From Chromatiales bacterium (GTDB taxonomy: Bacteria; Pseudomonadota; Gammaproteobacteria; UBA6429; Thiohalophilaceae), in NCBI GenBank assembly GCA_027032075.1, contig JALVOC010000089.1, positions 1-64,000 on the forward strand: a DNA stretch of 64,000 nucleotides, read 5' to 3'. The notes below the pieces were generated by a model that was not told the DNA's origin, did no database searches, and saw only the letters and a program-made list of their open reading frames with translations. A program made the position numbers and the translations under genes. Numbering within the stretch: position 1 is the stretch's first letter; each line of letters begins with the position of its first letter. This document shows, piece by piece, positions 50,630 through 59,008 of this stretch.

Positions 50630-52612
50630 ATGAAGGAGTGGTACAGCGCCTCTGAATTGGCTGGACTGCCGGGAATGCCAGGAACGGATCGTGGTGTACG
50701 CAAATCTGCCGATCGTGATGTTTGGACATCGCGCAAACGCCAAGGCAAAGGCGGTGGCCGGGAGTATGCCTTCAGCTCATTACCCAGGCAGACACAAGAC
50801 TATCTCCTGCACCAGGCCGCGCAGCAGATCGCCGTAGCTAAGGTTTCCGAAGCGGACACGCCGCCGGTTCCCGTCGATACGCCCTCCAGCACAACGGAAC
50901 TGGCCGATGGGCAGCGCGCCGTGATGCAAGCGCGTCTGCGGGTACTCGACTTTATCGATGAATTGCGGATACAGGTGGGCAGCACCGGGCGTGCCGTCAG
51001 CATCTTCGTCGACATGGCCCGCGCCGGCACGTTACCAGCGGAGATGGTCGATATCCTGCGCACCGCCAATGCGCGGCGTGGCAATGGTCGGTTGGCGCAC
51101 AAGGCCACGATCTACCGCTGGCTGGAACGGCGCGAACGCATGGGCACCATCGCCGTCGCGCCGAAGGGCGGCATGAAATCGACCCCACCTGTCTGGTTGC
51201 CGAAACTGCTGGCGCTCTATCAACGACCACAGAAACCGTCCATCTCGGCCTGCCTGCGCGAGTGGGTCAACGTTTATCCCGATGTGCTACCCCCACCCTT
51301 GCGCACCGCGCAGCGGCGCATCGCCGAATTGCCGGTGGAAGTCCGGGAGTGGGGCCGCATGGGCCGCAACGCGCTGCGTTCTGTGCAACCGTTTGTCCGC
51401 CGCACAACAGATGGCCTGTGGCCGATGGATATCGTCACCGTCGACGGCCATCTTTTTAAGGCTTACCCACGTCATCCGCTAACCGGCCGCCGTTTCCGGC
51501 CTGAGTTGACGACGTATCTCGACATTGCTACACGGCGTGCCGTGGGTTTCTCGGCGTGGATTGCCGAGAGCCAGTTTGCGATCTGGGGCGCGCTGCGGGA
51601 AATGGTGCTGGATCCCGAATGTGGCATTCCGGCGATGCACTATTCCGACAATGGCGCCTATCGCGGCGAACAACACCGTACCGTGATGGCGCGGATTGGC
51701 ACCACGATGATGTTCTCCGAAGCGTATCGGGCGCAGGCGCGCGGCGTCATCGAGCGATTCAACTCAAGCGTCTGGGTGCCCCTGGCCAAACGGTTCGCCA
51801 CCTATGTCGGCGACGATGCGGATCCGGAGGCGGTAAAGAAAGCGCTGAGAAAGGCGGACGAAACCGGCGCGGGCCTGATGGCCTGGGAGGATTTCATCGC
51901 CGAATGCCGACATGAGATCGATGCCTACAACAACCGACCGCACAGCAGCCTCGGCGGGCTGACCCCGAACCAGGCCTGGGAGCGGGCAGTTGAGGAGGGC
52001 TGGCGACCCACGCTGCTCGACAACGACGACCTGCACGATCTGCTGCCCAGCGTAGAGCGCACAGTGCGTCGCGGTGAAATCTCCCTGCCCTGGGGCAAGT
52101 ACTACCACGATGATCTGGCTATCTATCACGGCCGTACCGTGCGCGCCGCGATCCATCCGACTGACGGCGGCCACGTGTGGGTCTCCGATGATCGCGGTGT
52201 GCTGATCTGCGTGGCCGAGCGCGGCGCCAATGCTCGTCCCTACGTCGCCCAGAGCATGCTCGATCATGCCCGCGCGCAACGTGAGCAAGGCCGCGTGCAA
52301 CGACTGGAGCGCAAGCTCGAGGCCGTGCGTGAGGAAGGCGCTGCGCTGATTGAGATCCCGACTACCGCCCCTGTCGATCCGGTTATCCAGGCTGAGGTGG
52401 TCGAGCAGATGGAGGATGCCGATGTCGAGGCCATTACCGATGAACGCCGCCTGCATGCCTACTGGATGCGCGTTGCCGCACGCATTGAGGCCGGCGAAGA
52501 CGTGATGCCGGATGAAGCGGAGGGATGCCGAGTCTATCTGGACTCACCGCAGTGCCAGTCACAGCAAGAATTTTTCGAGGCTTTCGGTCTGACCGCCGAA
52601 GACTTTGGATAA
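50630..52612 (+). CDS. MuA-type transposase
   Basis: 660 residues, close to MuA (663). The N-terminus has the MuA winged helix (EWYSASELAGLPGMPGTDRGVRKSADRD), then DNA-binding helices, then the DDE catalytic core with D272 (VTVDGHLFKAY), D340 (HYSDNGAYRG) and E375 (GVIERFNSSVW). The C-terminal Mu-type domain begins near 450. It cuts and joins phage ends for integration and replicative transposition and binds the L and R end sites. A tail segment after residue 560 is charged and likely contacts MuB or ClpX. Confidence 0.96.
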   Translation: MKEWYSASELAGLPGMPGTDRGVRKSADRDVWTSRKRQGKGGGREYAFSSLPRQTQDYLLHQAAQQIAVAKVSEADTPPVPVDTPSSTTELADGQRAVMQARLRVLDFIDELRIQVGSTGRAVSIFVDMARAGTLPAEMVDILRTANARRGNGRLAHKATIYRWLERRERMGTIAVAPKGGMKSTPPVWLPKLLALYQRPQKPSISACLREWVNVYPDVLPPPLRTAQRRIAELPVEVREWGRMGRNALRSVQPFVRRTTDGLWPMDIVTVDGHLFKAYPRHPLTGRRFRPELTTYLDIATRRAVGFSAWIAESQFAIWGALREMVLDPECGIPAMHYSDNGAYRGEQHRTVMARIGTTMMFSEAYRAQARGVIERFNSSVWVPLAKRFATYVGDDADPEAVKKALRKADETGAGLMAWEDFIAECRHEIDAYNNRPHSSLGGLTPNQAWERAVEEGWRPTLLDNDDLHDLLPSVERTVRRGEISLPWGKYYHDDLAIYHGRTVRAAIHPTDGGHVWVSDDRGVLICVAERGANARPYVAQSMLDHARAQREQGRVQRLERKLEAVREEGAALIEIPTTAPVDPVIQAEVVEQMEDADVEAITDERRLHAYWMRVAARIEAGEDVMPDEAEGCRVYLDSPQCQSQQEFFEAFGLTAEDFG

Positions 52613-52634
52613 AAAAAGCCCGGTTAAACCGGGC
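52611..52634 (-). terminator. Leftward-facing intrinsic terminator between transposase and ATPase genes
   Basis: GCCCGG-TTAAA-CCGGGC (52618-52634) is preceded by seven A on the plus strand, so read leftwards it is a stem followed by seven T. On the plus strand no T-run follows. It would stop antisense transcription entering the transposase gene from the right. Confidence 0.65.
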
Positions 52635-52661
52635 GAATAACACTGTAAAGGAGCATTAATT

Positions 52662-53441
52662 ATGAAATCAAAAATCCTTCCCGTCAAAAACGTCTCTCGC
52701 CTCAAGGCCGCCGGTGACGCATTGATACAGCGCGACCCAGGCATGCCGGGCATAGGCATGATCTGGGGGCCGACCGGCTATGGCAAATCGACAGCGGCCG
52801 CGTGGTTCGTGAACCAGTGCCACGGTGTCTATATCCGCGCCCTGGCGCAGTGGAGTCCGAAATCCATGCTCACTGCTGTCGCACGCGAACTCGACTTCGA
52901 TTCACGCGGGCTGAACAACGGCGAGTTGGTGGAACACATCGTCCAACGCCTGGCCGAAACCGGCCGCCCCATTTTCATTGATGAGGCCGATTACGTGGTC
53001 GAGCGCAAACGATTGACCGACACCCTGCGCGACATCCATGACCTGTCCACCGTGCCGGTCATCCTGATCGGGATGCATGGTATAGAAAAACGGATCCGCA
53101 GCAACCCGCAGTTCACCGGCCGGGTGGCGCAATGGGTAGCGTTCGAGGGTTTGGACATGGAAGACACCCGTATGCTGGCCGACGGCCTGTGCGAGGTTGA
53201 GGTCAAAGACGATCTGCTCGAGATGCTGCATGCCGAGGCAAGCCCCAAGGGCGCGGGCGGTGCTGGTGCAGAGGTTCGCCGGCTAGTGGTCGGGCTGGGA
53301 CAGATTGAGCACTACGCCCGCAGTCGTGGGCGCGATGTCATGGCATTGGCCGATTGGCCGAAGGGCCGGAGCTTCTTCCTCGGCGCCGCGCCCGCGCCAA
53401 CAGCATCGAAGGGCAAGGTTGCACGCATCGGGAGCCGGTAA
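52662..53441 (+). CDS. MuB-type AAA+ ATPase
   Basis: 259 residues with Walker A GPTGYGKSTAA (near 33-43), Walker B IFIDEADYVV (near 104-113) and a sensor-like segment VPVILIGMHGIEKRI. It starts directly with the AAA domain and lacks the N-terminal HTH of Mu MuB (312 residues), as in many B3-like phages. It would select and deliver target DNA and activate the transposase. AAAGGAG precedes the start. Confidence 0.92.
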   Translation: MKSKILPVKNVSRLKAAGDALIQRDPGMPGIGMIWGPTGYGKSTAAAWFVNQCHGVYIRALAQWSPKSMLTAVARELDFDSRGLNNGELVEHIVQRLAETGRPIFIDEADYVVERKRLTDTLRDIHDLSTVPVILIGMHGIEKRIRSNPQFTGRVAQWVAFEGLDMEDTRMLADGLCEVEVKDDLLEMLHAEASPKGAGGAGAEVRRLVVGLGQIEHYARSRGRDVMALADWPKGRSFFLGAAPAPTASKGKVARIGSR

Positions 53442-53779
53442 TGGCAAGACCGCAGGGCAAAAGCACTCGGGTTTTTAAGCGCCAGCCGCGCGCCCGTGAT
53501 CGGGCCTGGCAGAGCATGCGCATGTTGCGCACGTTCACGCTGCCGGACCTGATGGCCACCGCCGAGATCGGTTACGACAACATCAAAAAGTACATAGGTG
53601 GACTGGAATGCGCCGGGTACCTGCGGCGCGTAAGGGACAAAAACAACGGCCGCAAGGGCGGGCATGTCGCCTGGATGTTGGTGCGCAACACCGGTCCCCG
53701 TGCGCCCCGACTGCAGTCCGATGGCAACACCTACGACCCCAACAAACACAAGATATATGAGGGAGGGCTCAAACAATGA
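53441..53779 (+). CDS. Prophage winged-helix protein
   Basis: 112 residues from the ATG at 53441, overlapping the ATPase stop by one base. FTLPDLMATAEIGYDNIKKYIGGLECAGYLRRVRDKNNGR looks like a winged helix, and the N-terminus is strongly basic (ARPQGKSTRVFKRQPRARDR). DNA binding is likely. Overlaps the next gene by 4 bases. Confidence 0.75.
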   Translation: MARPQGKSTRVFKRQPRARDRAWQSMRMLRTFTLPDLMATAEIGYDNIKKYIGGLECAGYLRRVRDKNNGRKGGHVAWMLVRNTGPRAPRLQSDGNTYDPNKHKIYEGGLKQ

Positions 53780-54105
53780 GCGACTGGATTGAAGTATTAC
53801 GCACCGCCTGCGAAGCACATACCCAGGCAGAGATCGCGAGTCGCATCGGCTATTCACCCACGGTCGTCAATCAGGTGCTCAAAGGCACTTATCCAGGCGA
53901 CTTGCCGCGCGTCGAGCAAGCCGTGCGCGGAGCGCTGATGGGTGAGTCAGTGGAATGCCCGGTGATCGGTGACCTTCCACGTCAGCGCTGCATTGAACAC
54001 CAGCGCCGGGCAGGCAATTTTGCCGCCACCAACCCCGCGCGCGTGCAGCTGGCGAAGGCCTGCAAAACCTGTGATCACGCCGTGATCAGGATGGAGGACG
54101 CGTGA
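53776..54105 (+). CDS. Prophage HTH protein with cysteine motif
   Basis: 109 residues. The N-terminal half reads as an HTH (HTQAEIASRIGYSPTVVNQVLKGTYPGDLPRVEQAVRGAL). The C-terminal half has four Cys residues (CPVIGDLPRQRC, and CKTC near the end), possibly a metal site. Similar proteins occur in B3-like phages at this position; their function is not known to me. Confidence 0.75.
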   Translation: MSDWIEVLRTACEAHTQAEIASRIGYSPTVVNQVLKGTYPGDLPRVEQAVRGALMGESVECPVIGDLPRQRCIEHQRRAGNFAATNPARVQLAKACKTCDHAVIRMEDA

Positions 54106-54386
54106 TGAATATGCATCAGACGATCTACAGCAACCAAAACGATCACATCCTGTCAAGTTCGGCGGCGGCGCATCGGTGCGCTATGAAGCTGGCCGAGGAC
54201 GGCTACACCGTGCTGTCGATCCAGATCGAACACCGCAACCCGGTGGTGTGGGTCCAGAACTGTGGCAAATGCTCACGTCTGCATGGCGCCAGCATGGTGC
54301 GCAGGATGGGCCCGCTGGGTCGTGAGACCGTAATGTCTACACAGCTTTATGGTTGTCAGGTGCAATGGCTGGTGAGGGGCCATTAG
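54102..54386 (+). CDS. Small prophage protein of unknown function
   Basis: 94 residues with beta-rich sequence (GYTVLSIQIEHRNPVVWVQNCGKCSRLHGASMVRRMG), Cys residues in CGKC, and an overlap of 4 bases with the preceding gene. No family recognised. Confidence 0.65.
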   Translation: MMNMHQTIYSNQNDHILSSSAAAHRCAMKLAEDGYTVLSIQIEHRNPVVWVQNCGKCSRLHGASMVRRMGPLGRETVMSTQLYGCQVQWLVRGH

Positions 54387-54417
54387 CGTGTGTCAGTAAA
54401 TAAAGGGGGGAAAGACG

Positions 54418-54651
54418 ATGGACGAAAACATTGGTCGTTGCGCGTGGTGCGGAATGATTGACCACCACCTGGTGGATGAAGCCTGCCACATATGCTTGCC
54501 AAAGATTAAGAGCTACAGCCCTACCGGAAACCCGTCGTTTGATCAGATGCAAATACACGAAATTTTCAAACGAAATGATCAGAATGCTGAGCTGGGTATC
54601 GGGGCTGCAGATATTAAAACCCTGGAGAACAACCATGTTCCACAAAAATGA
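54418..54651 (+). CDS. Small zinc-ribbon-like prophage protein
   Basis: 77 residues beginning MDENIGRCAWCGMIDHHLVDEACHICLPK, a likely Cys4-type zinc site (CAWC and CHIC). The C-terminal part is not distinctive. A GGGGGGAAAGACG stretch precedes the ATG. Function unknown. Confidence 0.6.
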   Translation: MDENIGRCAWCGMIDHHLVDEACHICLPKIKSYSPTGNPSFDQMQIHEIFKRNDQNAELGIGAADIKTLENNHVPQK

Positions 54652-54973
54652 TGTGCTCATGGCACTGCGTAACCATATCGGTGAACAACAAGGCGTGCGT
54701 AGTGACGTCCTGGTGGCGGAGATCACCGGCCAGCCAAACCCGGATCCGGTAGCCGAGCGGCACCTGCGCAAGCTGGTGACAGAGCTAAGGCTCGAAGGCT
54801 TCCATATCTGTGCCCACCCAAAAAGCGGCTACTTCATCGCCGCCAACGATGAAGAGCTAAACCAGACATGCGAGTTCCTGTACGAGCGGGCGATGGCCTC
54901 GCTCACCCAGGTCTCGCGCATGAAGAACGTGTCGCTGCCCGATCTGCGCGGGCAGCTGCACCTGCCAACATAA
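54635..54973 (+). CDS. Prophage winged-helix-like protein
   Basis: 112 residues from the ATG at 54635, preceded by CTGGAG and overlapping the previous gene by 17 bases in another frame. VLMALRNHIGEQQGVRSDVLVAEITG and RHLRKLVTELRLEGFHICAHPKSGYFIAAN suggest a winged helix. The ending SLPDLRGQLHLPT is distinct. Function unknown; probably DNA binding. Confidence 0.7.
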   Translation: MFHKNDVLMALRNHIGEQQGVRSDVLVAEITGQPNPDPVAERHLRKLVTELRLEGFHICAHPKSGYFIAANDEELNQTCEFLYERAMASLTQVSRMKNVSLPDLRGQLHLPT

Positions 54974-54983
54974 GGAGGATGCA

Positions 54984-55511
54984 ATGACAACCCTGGCAGA
55001 GATTGAACAACACACTAAGGCCTTCGCTGATGCCCGTGACGTGCTGACTGCACGGGTGCAAGACCTGGAGGCCGAACTGGAGAGCGTCAAGCGCCGTCGG
55101 CTGCGTGGCATCAAACATGCCGTGCGCGCGGCCCAGGAATCGCGTGACCGACTTCATGCTGCCATCGAGGCGGCACCGGAGCTGTTTGTCAAACCGCGCA
55201 CGCTGGTGATCAGCGGGGTCCGCGTCGGGTTCCAGAAAGGCAAAGGTCAGATTGTCTTTGACGATCCGGAGCGAGTGGTGAGGCTGATCCGCAAGCACTT
55301 GCCCGAGCAGGCGGACGCACTGGTGGCGGTGAAGGAAACGCCGGTGAAAAAGGCGCTAGGCAACCTCTCCGTCGCCGAACTGAAACGGATCGGCGTGACC
55401 GTCGAGGAAACCGGCGACCAAGTGGTGATCAAACCCACCGACTCGGAAGTGGACAAGCTGGTATCCGCACTGTTGAAAGAGGCGGAGCAGATCGAAGAGG
55501 AAGCGGCATGA
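54984..55511 (+). CDS. gam: Gam-like host-nuclease inhibitor
   Basis: 175 residues matching Mu Gam, which binds the ends of double-stranded DNA as a Ku-like homodimer and blocks host exonucleases. The N-terminal helices (IEQHTKAFADARDVLTARVQDLEAELESVKRRRLRGIKHAV) and the central strand region (RTLVISGVRVGFQKGKGQIVFDDPERVVRLIRKHLP) are typical. AAGGAGG precedes the start. Confidence 0.9.
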   Translation: MTTLAEIEQHTKAFADARDVLTARVQDLEAELESVKRRRLRGIKHAVRAAQESRDRLHAAIEAAPELFVKPRTLVISGVRVGFQKGKGQIVFDDPERVVRLIRKHLPEQADALVAVKETPVKKALGNLSVAELKRIGVTVEETGDQVVIKPTDSEVDKLVSALLKEAEQIEEEAA

Positions 55512-55759
55512 ACATGGATGGTCTTACGCTCTACCCTGCCATCCGGCGCAATGATGGTCTGGTGCACAAGCTGCAGGGCGGTGGCGTTGGCATGCGTGAT
55601 GAACAGGGGAAGCCGCTCTACGACCCGCGCCTGATTTGGTGCCGGGATGAAGAGATCGAGGATGGCGGAGAACCGACAGACGCCCACATCACCTGTCCGG
55701 AATGTGTTCAGGAATACGCCAGGCAGCAACGAGAATGGGAGCAGGACGACATCGCATGA
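55508..55759 (+). CDS. Small prophage protein with cysteine motif
   Basis: 83 residues with Cys residues in IWCRDEE and ITCPECVQEY, probably a zinc-binding fold. It overlaps Gam by 4 bases and the next gene by 4 bases. Function unknown. Confidence 0.65.
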   Translation: MNMDGLTLYPAIRRNDGLVHKLQGGGVGMRDEQGKPLYDPRLIWCRDEEIEDGGEPTDAHITCPECVQEYARQQREWEQDDIA

Positions 55760-56010
55760 TCCATAAAGATTACGACATCAATGTTTGCCGCTACGAAGAC
55801 GCACCGTGGGCGCCCGCCATTAATGGCGCCAAGTTTAAATGGGCCTGGAGTGTTACTGGGCCAGGCGGCAACACCCTAACAGGCGCAACTAACCGCAATA
55901 AAACGGATGCAACAAAGATGGCGAAAACAATAGCCAGACGCATGCACGTGCTCGCCTATGGCGGCACCAATTTGTATCACTTCAGGATTAAAACACCGAG
56001 CCAGACATGA
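55756..56010 (+). CDS. Small prophage protein of unknown function
   Basis: 84 residues from the ATG at 55756 (ATGA overlap with the previous stop). Aromatic-rich part YEDAPWAPAINGAKFKWAWSVTGPGGNTLTGATNRNKTDATKMAKTIARRM. No family recognised; 4-base overlap with the next gene. Confidence 0.6.
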   Translation: MIHKDYDINVCRYEDAPWAPAINGAKFKWAWSVTGPGGNTLTGATNRNKTDATKMAKTIARRMHVLAYGGTNLYHFRIKTPSQT

Positions 56011-56234
56011 AGACGGCTACGCACACGCACCGGTTAACGCAACATAAATTCGAGTGCCCGCGCTGCGGTGAGATCACGCAACTTGTGATTGGCGGACCGA
56101 ATAATCGTTGCCGCGTTGCCTGTCATAGTTGCCCAAAGTGCGGATCGTCGTGGCGGTATATTTTTAATGATAATCATCAGGTGATCGGAGCCAAATCATG
56201 TAAGAGGTTTTGTGAAACGGGAAGAAGCGAATAA
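56007..56234 (+). CDS. Zinc-ribbon prophage protein
   Basis: 75 residues with CPRCGEITQLVIGG and CHSCPKCGSSWRYIF, a two-knuckle zinc ribbon. Function unknown; zinc ribbons of this type often bind nucleic acid. Confidence 0.65.
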   Translation: MKTATHTHRLTQHKFECPRCGEITQLVIGGPNNRCRVACHSCPKCGSSWRYIFNDNHQVIGAKSCKRFCETGRSE

Positions 56235-56258
56235 AAAGGAACAGTGTGACAAGAGAGC

Positions 56259-56675
56259 ATGATGACATATTCAAATGATACCCGCCGCGCCGACCTGGCC
56301 AAGATCCACCTGGCCAAGAAACAGCTCGGCATGACAGATGACGTCTACCGGGACATGCTGTGGACAATTGCACGTGTCCGGTCTGCCGCCGATCTGGATG
56401 AGCATGGCCGGCGGGCCGTCATCGAACATCTCAAGAAATGTGGTGCCCGTTTCACGCACAAGCGCCGCATCCGGCCAGCCGGCAACAAGGCCGGTCTCAT
56501 CGCCAAGGTGCAGGCATTCCTGGCCGAGGCCAAACGGCCGGACAGTTATGCCGACGGCATGGCTCAGCACATGTTTCAGGTCGAGCGGATCGAATGGTGT
56601 ACCACCGAACAATTGGGAAAGATCATCGCCGCGTTGATGTATGACGCCAAACGACATGGGAGACGAACACGATGA
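56259..56675 (+). CDS. gemA: GemA-like protein (Mu gp16 family)
   Basis: 138 residues matching the GemA/DUF1018 family: RADLAKIHLAKKQLGMTDDVYRDMLWTIARVRSAADLDEHGRRAVIEHLKKCG and VQAFLAEAKRPDSYADGMAQHMFQVERIEWCTTEQLGKIIAAL. In Mu, GemA affects expression of host genes and DNA supercoiling. Overlaps the next gene by 4 bases. Confidence 0.92.
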   Translation: MMTYSNDTRRADLAKIHLAKKQLGMTDDVYRDMLWTIARVRSAADLDEHGRRAVIEHLKKCGARFTHKRRIRPAGNKAGLIAKVQAFLAEAKRPDSYADGMAQHMFQVERIEWCTTEQLGKIIAALMYDAKRHGRRTR

Positions 56676-57286
56676 ACACCAAATGGCTTGCCGATATTTG
56701 TAATAAATATGACATCCGTAGCATATGCCAAACCCCGCACAGTATCGTGGTTGATTCACGCCACTATGTTTACGCAACCAATGGCGCCGTATTCTGCGCG
56801 GTGGAAACCCGGCGCATTACTGTTTCGATGTTGAAGAGTCACTCTACGGTAGAAGAGTTATTACGTTTTGATGGCGCCTACCACCAGACCACACTGGCCG
56901 CATTGCGTGACTGGGCCGGTCAAAAACCGGCATGTAAAATATGTCATTCTTATGGTTTTATAAAATGCCCATGTGGCGGTGAAAATAAGAATTGTGCTGA
57001 ACATGATGAAGATGGGGATATCGAATGCCCAGGATGTCAGCGTCAAAGTGACCCGTATTATGATCCTCGTCCCGGCCTGATTAACGGCGTATTGATCAAC
57101 CTCAAACAGGTTGCTCTCCCGCTCCATCACCTCGATGGTGATCTGGTGCGCGTGATAACGCAAGATGATGAAAGTCCTGTACATTTCATTACGCCTGAGT
57201 GGCGTGTGGTGATCATGCCAACACGCAAGACCCCTTATCTGGTTAATTCTGCTGTGGCTTTTAACCAGTGGCAGGAGGTAGCCTAA
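56672..57286 (+). CDS. Prophage protein with DnaJ-like zinc motif
   Basis: 204 residues. A central cysteine cluster, CKICHSYGFIKCPCGGENKNCAEHDEDGDIECPGCQ (near 90-125), resembles DnaJ-type CxxCxGxG zinc repeats. The flanks resemble DNA-processing subunits (VVDSRHYVYATNGAVFCAVE; WRVVIMPTRKTPYLVNSAVAF). I cannot name it. Confidence 0.65.
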   Translation: MNTKWLADICNKYDIRSICQTPHSIVVDSRHYVYATNGAVFCAVETRRITVSMLKSHSTVEELLRFDGAYHQTTLAALRDWAGQKPACKICHSYGFIKCPCGGENKNCAEHDEDGDIECPGCQRQSDPYYDPRPGLINGVLINLKQVALPLHHLDGDLVRVITQDDESPVHFITPEWRVVIMPTRKTPYLVNSAVAFNQWQEVA

Positions 57287-58003
57287 GTGCAATTGAGCCG
57301 TTGCCCTGTCTGCCACTCGCGCATACACATGGAAGCACTCGTGCAAGACGAAGCGGGCCGCGCATTGCTCGGCCTGTTAAGCGGGCTCGATGCCAGTGTG
57401 AGTACTACTTTGGTTACCTATCTGGGATTGTTTCGATCTGCCACAAGGGACCTCGCCAATGATCGCGCTCTGCGCTTGTCGCGTGAAGTGTTGGCATTGC
57501 ATTCAGATCATAACGTTATCGCTACAGCAATGGCCGAGACCGTGCAAAGCATGCGCATTAAGCAAGAAGATGGCACATTCAAGCCGCTGACTAATCATAA
57601 CTACCTTAAGCGTGTACTGGAATCGGTCGTTATTAGCCCGGCATCCAATACGGCTTTAATGCCCGCTAAACCGGCTACTAAACCGGAATCCAAAACTGCT
57701 CAGGCCATCGAAATGTTAAAGAGCTATGCCACAGCTGACGGCATACCAGAATGGTTCACGCGCACAGTATGCGGCTCCCTGGCTGAGTTGATGTTAATGG
57801 GTCTTGAAGGCGTGCCTGCCTATGACACGCTGTCGCTGGTAGCCGAGCGCTGGCTGAAGGAGTTGTGGCCAAAGCGCGAATGGCGCAAGGATTGCCGATT
57901 CCGTGGTGCGAAGCGGCTGCGCACGGCCTTCGTGCAGGCGGCAGAACATCGTGGCCGGTGGCCAACAGTCAAGGATGTGCTCGAGGGCGTGCCGAAAGCA
58001 TGA
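57287..58003 (+). CDS. Prophage protein of unknown function
   Basis: 238 residues from a GTG start with CAGGAGG just upstream. The N-terminus has CPVCH, a possible half zinc site. The middle contains LGLFRSATRDLANDRALRLSREVLAL, and the C-terminus is basic and Trp-rich (WLKELWPKREWRKDCRFRGAKRLRTAFVQAAEHRGRWPTVKDVL). It may be a replication or DNA-binding protein (inference). Its stop overlaps the mor start (ATGA). Confidence 0.65.
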   Translation: MQLSRCPVCHSRIHMEALVQDEAGRALLGLLSGLDASVSTTLVTYLGLFRSATRDLANDRALRLSREVLALHSDHNVIATAMAETVQSMRIKQEDGTFKPLTNHNYLKRVLESVVISPASNTALMPAKPATKPESKTAQAIEMLKSYATADGIPEWFTRTVCGSLAELMLMGLEGVPAYDTLSLVAERWLKELWPKREWRKDCRFRGAKRLRTAFVQAAEHRGRWPTVKDVLEGVPKA

Positions 58004-58392
58004 ACGGGATGCGCGCCGAGCTGTTGCCCGAATCGCTGCATGAGATTGCTGATCTCATCGGCCTGCCGGCCACACTCAAGCTGGTGGAGCGCTGGGGCGG
58101 TCTGATCAAGCTCTACATTCCACTCGAGATTACGCCTGAACACCCGCTGGCCGTCACGCTGGGGTGGGAAGCTGCGCAGGCGCTCGTGGTGACCTATGGC
58201 GGCGACGAGATCCGCAATATCCCCCGCTGCGCCGCCGGGATTCGCACACTGCGCAATGTCGCCATCCGAACCGAGCACGATGCCGGCGTCTCTGCCGTAC
58301 GACTGGCGCTGAAGCATGGGCTCACCGAGCGGCAGATCTGGACCATCCTCGGTGAAGAGACGGACGACGACCGCCAGTCCGCATTGTTTTGA
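58000..58392 (+). CDS. mor: Mor-like middle transcription activator
   Basis: 130 residues from the ATG at 58000. Matches the Mor family: LPESLHEIADLIGLPATLKLVERWGGLIKLYIP, HPLAVTLGWEAAQALVVTYGGDEIRNIPRC and the HTH at the end (VRLALKHGLTERQIWTILGEE). Mu Mor activates the middle promoter. The upstream genes are early and the downstream genes are late, which is the position expected for it. A perfect palindrome lies 51 bases beyond its stop. Confidence 0.92.
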   Translation: MNGMRAELLPESLHEIADLIGLPATLKLVERWGGLIKLYIPLEITPEHPLAVTLGWEAAQALVVTYGGDEIRNIPRCAAGIRTLRNVAIRTEHDAGVSAVRLALKHGLTERQIWTILGEETDDDRQSALF

Positions 58393-58442
58393 TTTCATTC
58401 TCCCGCAGCAGTAACATCACACCGTTACCCCGTCACATCCCG

Positions 58443-58460
58443 GACTGAAGCGCTTCAGTC
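58443..58460 (+). promoter_or_regulatory. Perfect 18-bp palindrome upstream of the lysis genes
   Basis: GACTGAAGCGCTTCAGTC lies between mor and the M15 peptidase gene, 36 bases before its ATG. A -10-like GCATAGCAT follows. It may be the binding site of Mor or of another dyad-binding activator for the late operon, though a role as a weak terminator is possible as no T-run follows. Confidence 0.5.
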
Positions 58461-58495
58461 TGAACCAGTCCCGCCACGTTGCATAGCATGGGCGC

Positions 58496-59008
58496 ATGCA
58501 GCGTATTCAACTCAGCAAAAATTTTTACCTCGACGAATTTACCCGATCGCAGGTAGCGGCGCGTCACGGCATCAACATGCGGGTGGCAGAAAACGGCGTT
58601 ATCCATCATAACCTGCGGCGGCTGTGCGTCACAGTTTTGCAGCCTCTGCGGGATGCACTTGGCCCGGTACACATCACTTCAGGTTACCGGCCACCCAAAC
58701 TGAACAGGTTAATCGGTGGTTCTTCCAACTCACAGCATCAATTCGGTCAGGCAGCCGATATCATCGTCAGTGGCCAGACACCGCTCGATGTTGCGCTCTG
58801 GATTAAATACAACATCAAGGACTTCGACCAGCTGATCCATGAGTTCGGCCGTTGGGTCCATGTCTCCGTGTCCGGGCTGAATAGTGATCCGCGCAGACAA
58901 CAACTCACTGCTGTCAAAATTCCAAAATTGACCATGATCAGGAAGCCACGCACCGTCTATGTGCCGGGGCTGTTATCAGTTGATGAGGCACTCGGGAGGG
59001 CCGCCTGA
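58496..59008 (+). CDS. M15-family peptidase, probable endolysin
   Basis: 170 residues of the Peptidase_M15_3 type, which cuts peptidoglycan peptides. YLDEFTRSQVAARHGI at the start, then HITSGYRPPKLNRLIGGSSNSQHQFGQAADI with metal-binding H and D, and GRWVHVSV with the third ligand. No signal peptide is present, so export would depend on the holin gene that follows with a one-base overlap. Confidence 0.9.
   Translation: MQRIQLSKNFYLDEFTRSQVAARHGINMRVAENGVIHHNLRRLCVTVLQPLRDALGPVHITSGYRPPKLNRLIGGSSNSQHQFGQAADIIVSGQTPLDVALWIKYNIKDFDQLIHEFGRWVHVSVSGLNSDPRRQQLTAVKIPKLTMIRKPRTVYVPGLLSVDEALGRAA

Noticed and set aside
51764-52456. 230-codon frame antisense to the transposase
   Set aside because: Shadow of the MuA-type gene in a GC-rich region.
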